Source: Acetobacteraceae bacterium (lineage in GTDB: Bacteria; Pseudomonadota; Alphaproteobacteria; Acetobacterales; Acetobacteraceae). From it: a stretch of 47,561 nt of DNA. Within the stretch, counting starts at the first letter, position 1, and each line of letters begins with the position of its first letter. Below, in pieces: positions 47,444 through 47,561 of this stretch. Under the pieces are notes generated by a model that was not told where the DNA came from, ran no database searches, and worked only from the letters and a program-made list of their open reading frames with translations. Both the position numbers and the translations under genes were made by a program. The DNA lies in the NCBI GenBank assembly GCA_027451405.1, contig DAIDJM010000046.1, forward strand, positions 1-47,561, in the 5' to 3' direction.

Positions 47444-47561
47444 ATGAGCAGTATCGGCATCCGCGCGGATGCCGTTCCGGACACCCTCGAGCGGCGGATC
47501 CTGCACTGTGGAGCACGATGTTTCGCGACGGTCGTTCATATGCGGTTCGGCGCTGGCCGCC
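47444..47561 (+). CDS. N-terminal fragment at the right edge, unidentified
   Basis: The frame from the ATG at 47444 (MSSIGIRADAVPDTLERRIL) is open to the window end, 39 codons. A second possible start in another frame is ATG 47518, preceded by GGAG and also open (MFRDGRSYAVRRWP). Both are too short to identify. An FNR-type box lies upstream, so an oxygen-regulated gene is expected. The frame choice is uncertain. Confidence 0.35.
   Translation, partial: MSSIGIRADAVPDTLERRILHCGARCFATVVHMRFGAGR

Noticed and set aside
1-47561. Search for transposases, integrases, CRISPR arrays and biosynthetic clusters
   Set aside because: None was found in the translations; the mobile signs are limited to interspersed repeats and the low-G+C orphan.

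Overview
The window is G+C-rich chromosomal DNA (about two-thirds G+C by eye), densely packed with housekeeping genes. The gene content (CarD, FdxA, TIGR02300, EipB, Tim44-like, MltA, a Tad pilus locus, DmeRF, an LpxR-type deacylase) and the dual stem-loop intergenic repeats point to an alphaproteobacterium, most likely of the Acetobacteraceae. That placement is an inference; no rRNA is present.

Layout. 1-2768 is accessory: a truncated gene at the left edge, a secreted orphan between two copies of a palindromic repeat, and a lower-G+C orphan just downstream of guaA. 2769-9538 is a minus-strand run of core metabolism: guaA, a small repeat-tailed protein, an unknown 389-aa protein, aroC, fabI, a FolM/PTR1-like reductase and a nucleoside deaminase. 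9715-17714 is plus-strand: TIGR02300 zinc ribbon, IalB-like protein, rlmN, PduO-type cobalamin adenosyltransferase, an FkbH-like protein coupled to a secreted protein of unknown fold, a lipoprotein, cutA and an LpxR-like deacylase. A tRNA-Ser(TGA) at 17851 is followed by a MazEF-type toxin-antitoxin pair with its own palindromic operator. 18700-33095 holds envelope and general functions (PCuAC-like protein, thpR, Bax inhibitor-1 family, carD, fdxA, M32 carboxypeptidase, Tim44-like, mltA, SYLF, rlpA, yihY, eipB, CsbD, tsaC/Sua5, cysQ). 33203-36523 has two successive M17 aminopeptidases and holC. 36582-45464 is a compact Tad/Flp pilus locus with two pilins and no visible TadE/F/G pseudopilins. 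The right end is a nickel/cobalt efflux pair, dmeR-dmeF, and a possible FNR/FixK box before a gene cut by the window edge.

The most striking non-coding content is two interspersed repeat families. The first is an A+T-rich triple-hairpin element of 112-189 bp with six copies (7053, 8928, 12017, 17727, 45472, 45650), always in gene junctions and in both orientations. It has constant terminal hairpins and exchangeable central cores. The last two copies belong to a tandem duplication that also copied the 3' ends of both flanking genes. The second is a G+C-rich dual stem-loop repeat with eight copies (4365, 12771, 16221, 20866, 20977, 27928, 30922, 34694). One copy supplies the C-terminus of a small protein, and two face each other as a long inverted repeat. 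Smaller palindromic repeats occur near the left edge.
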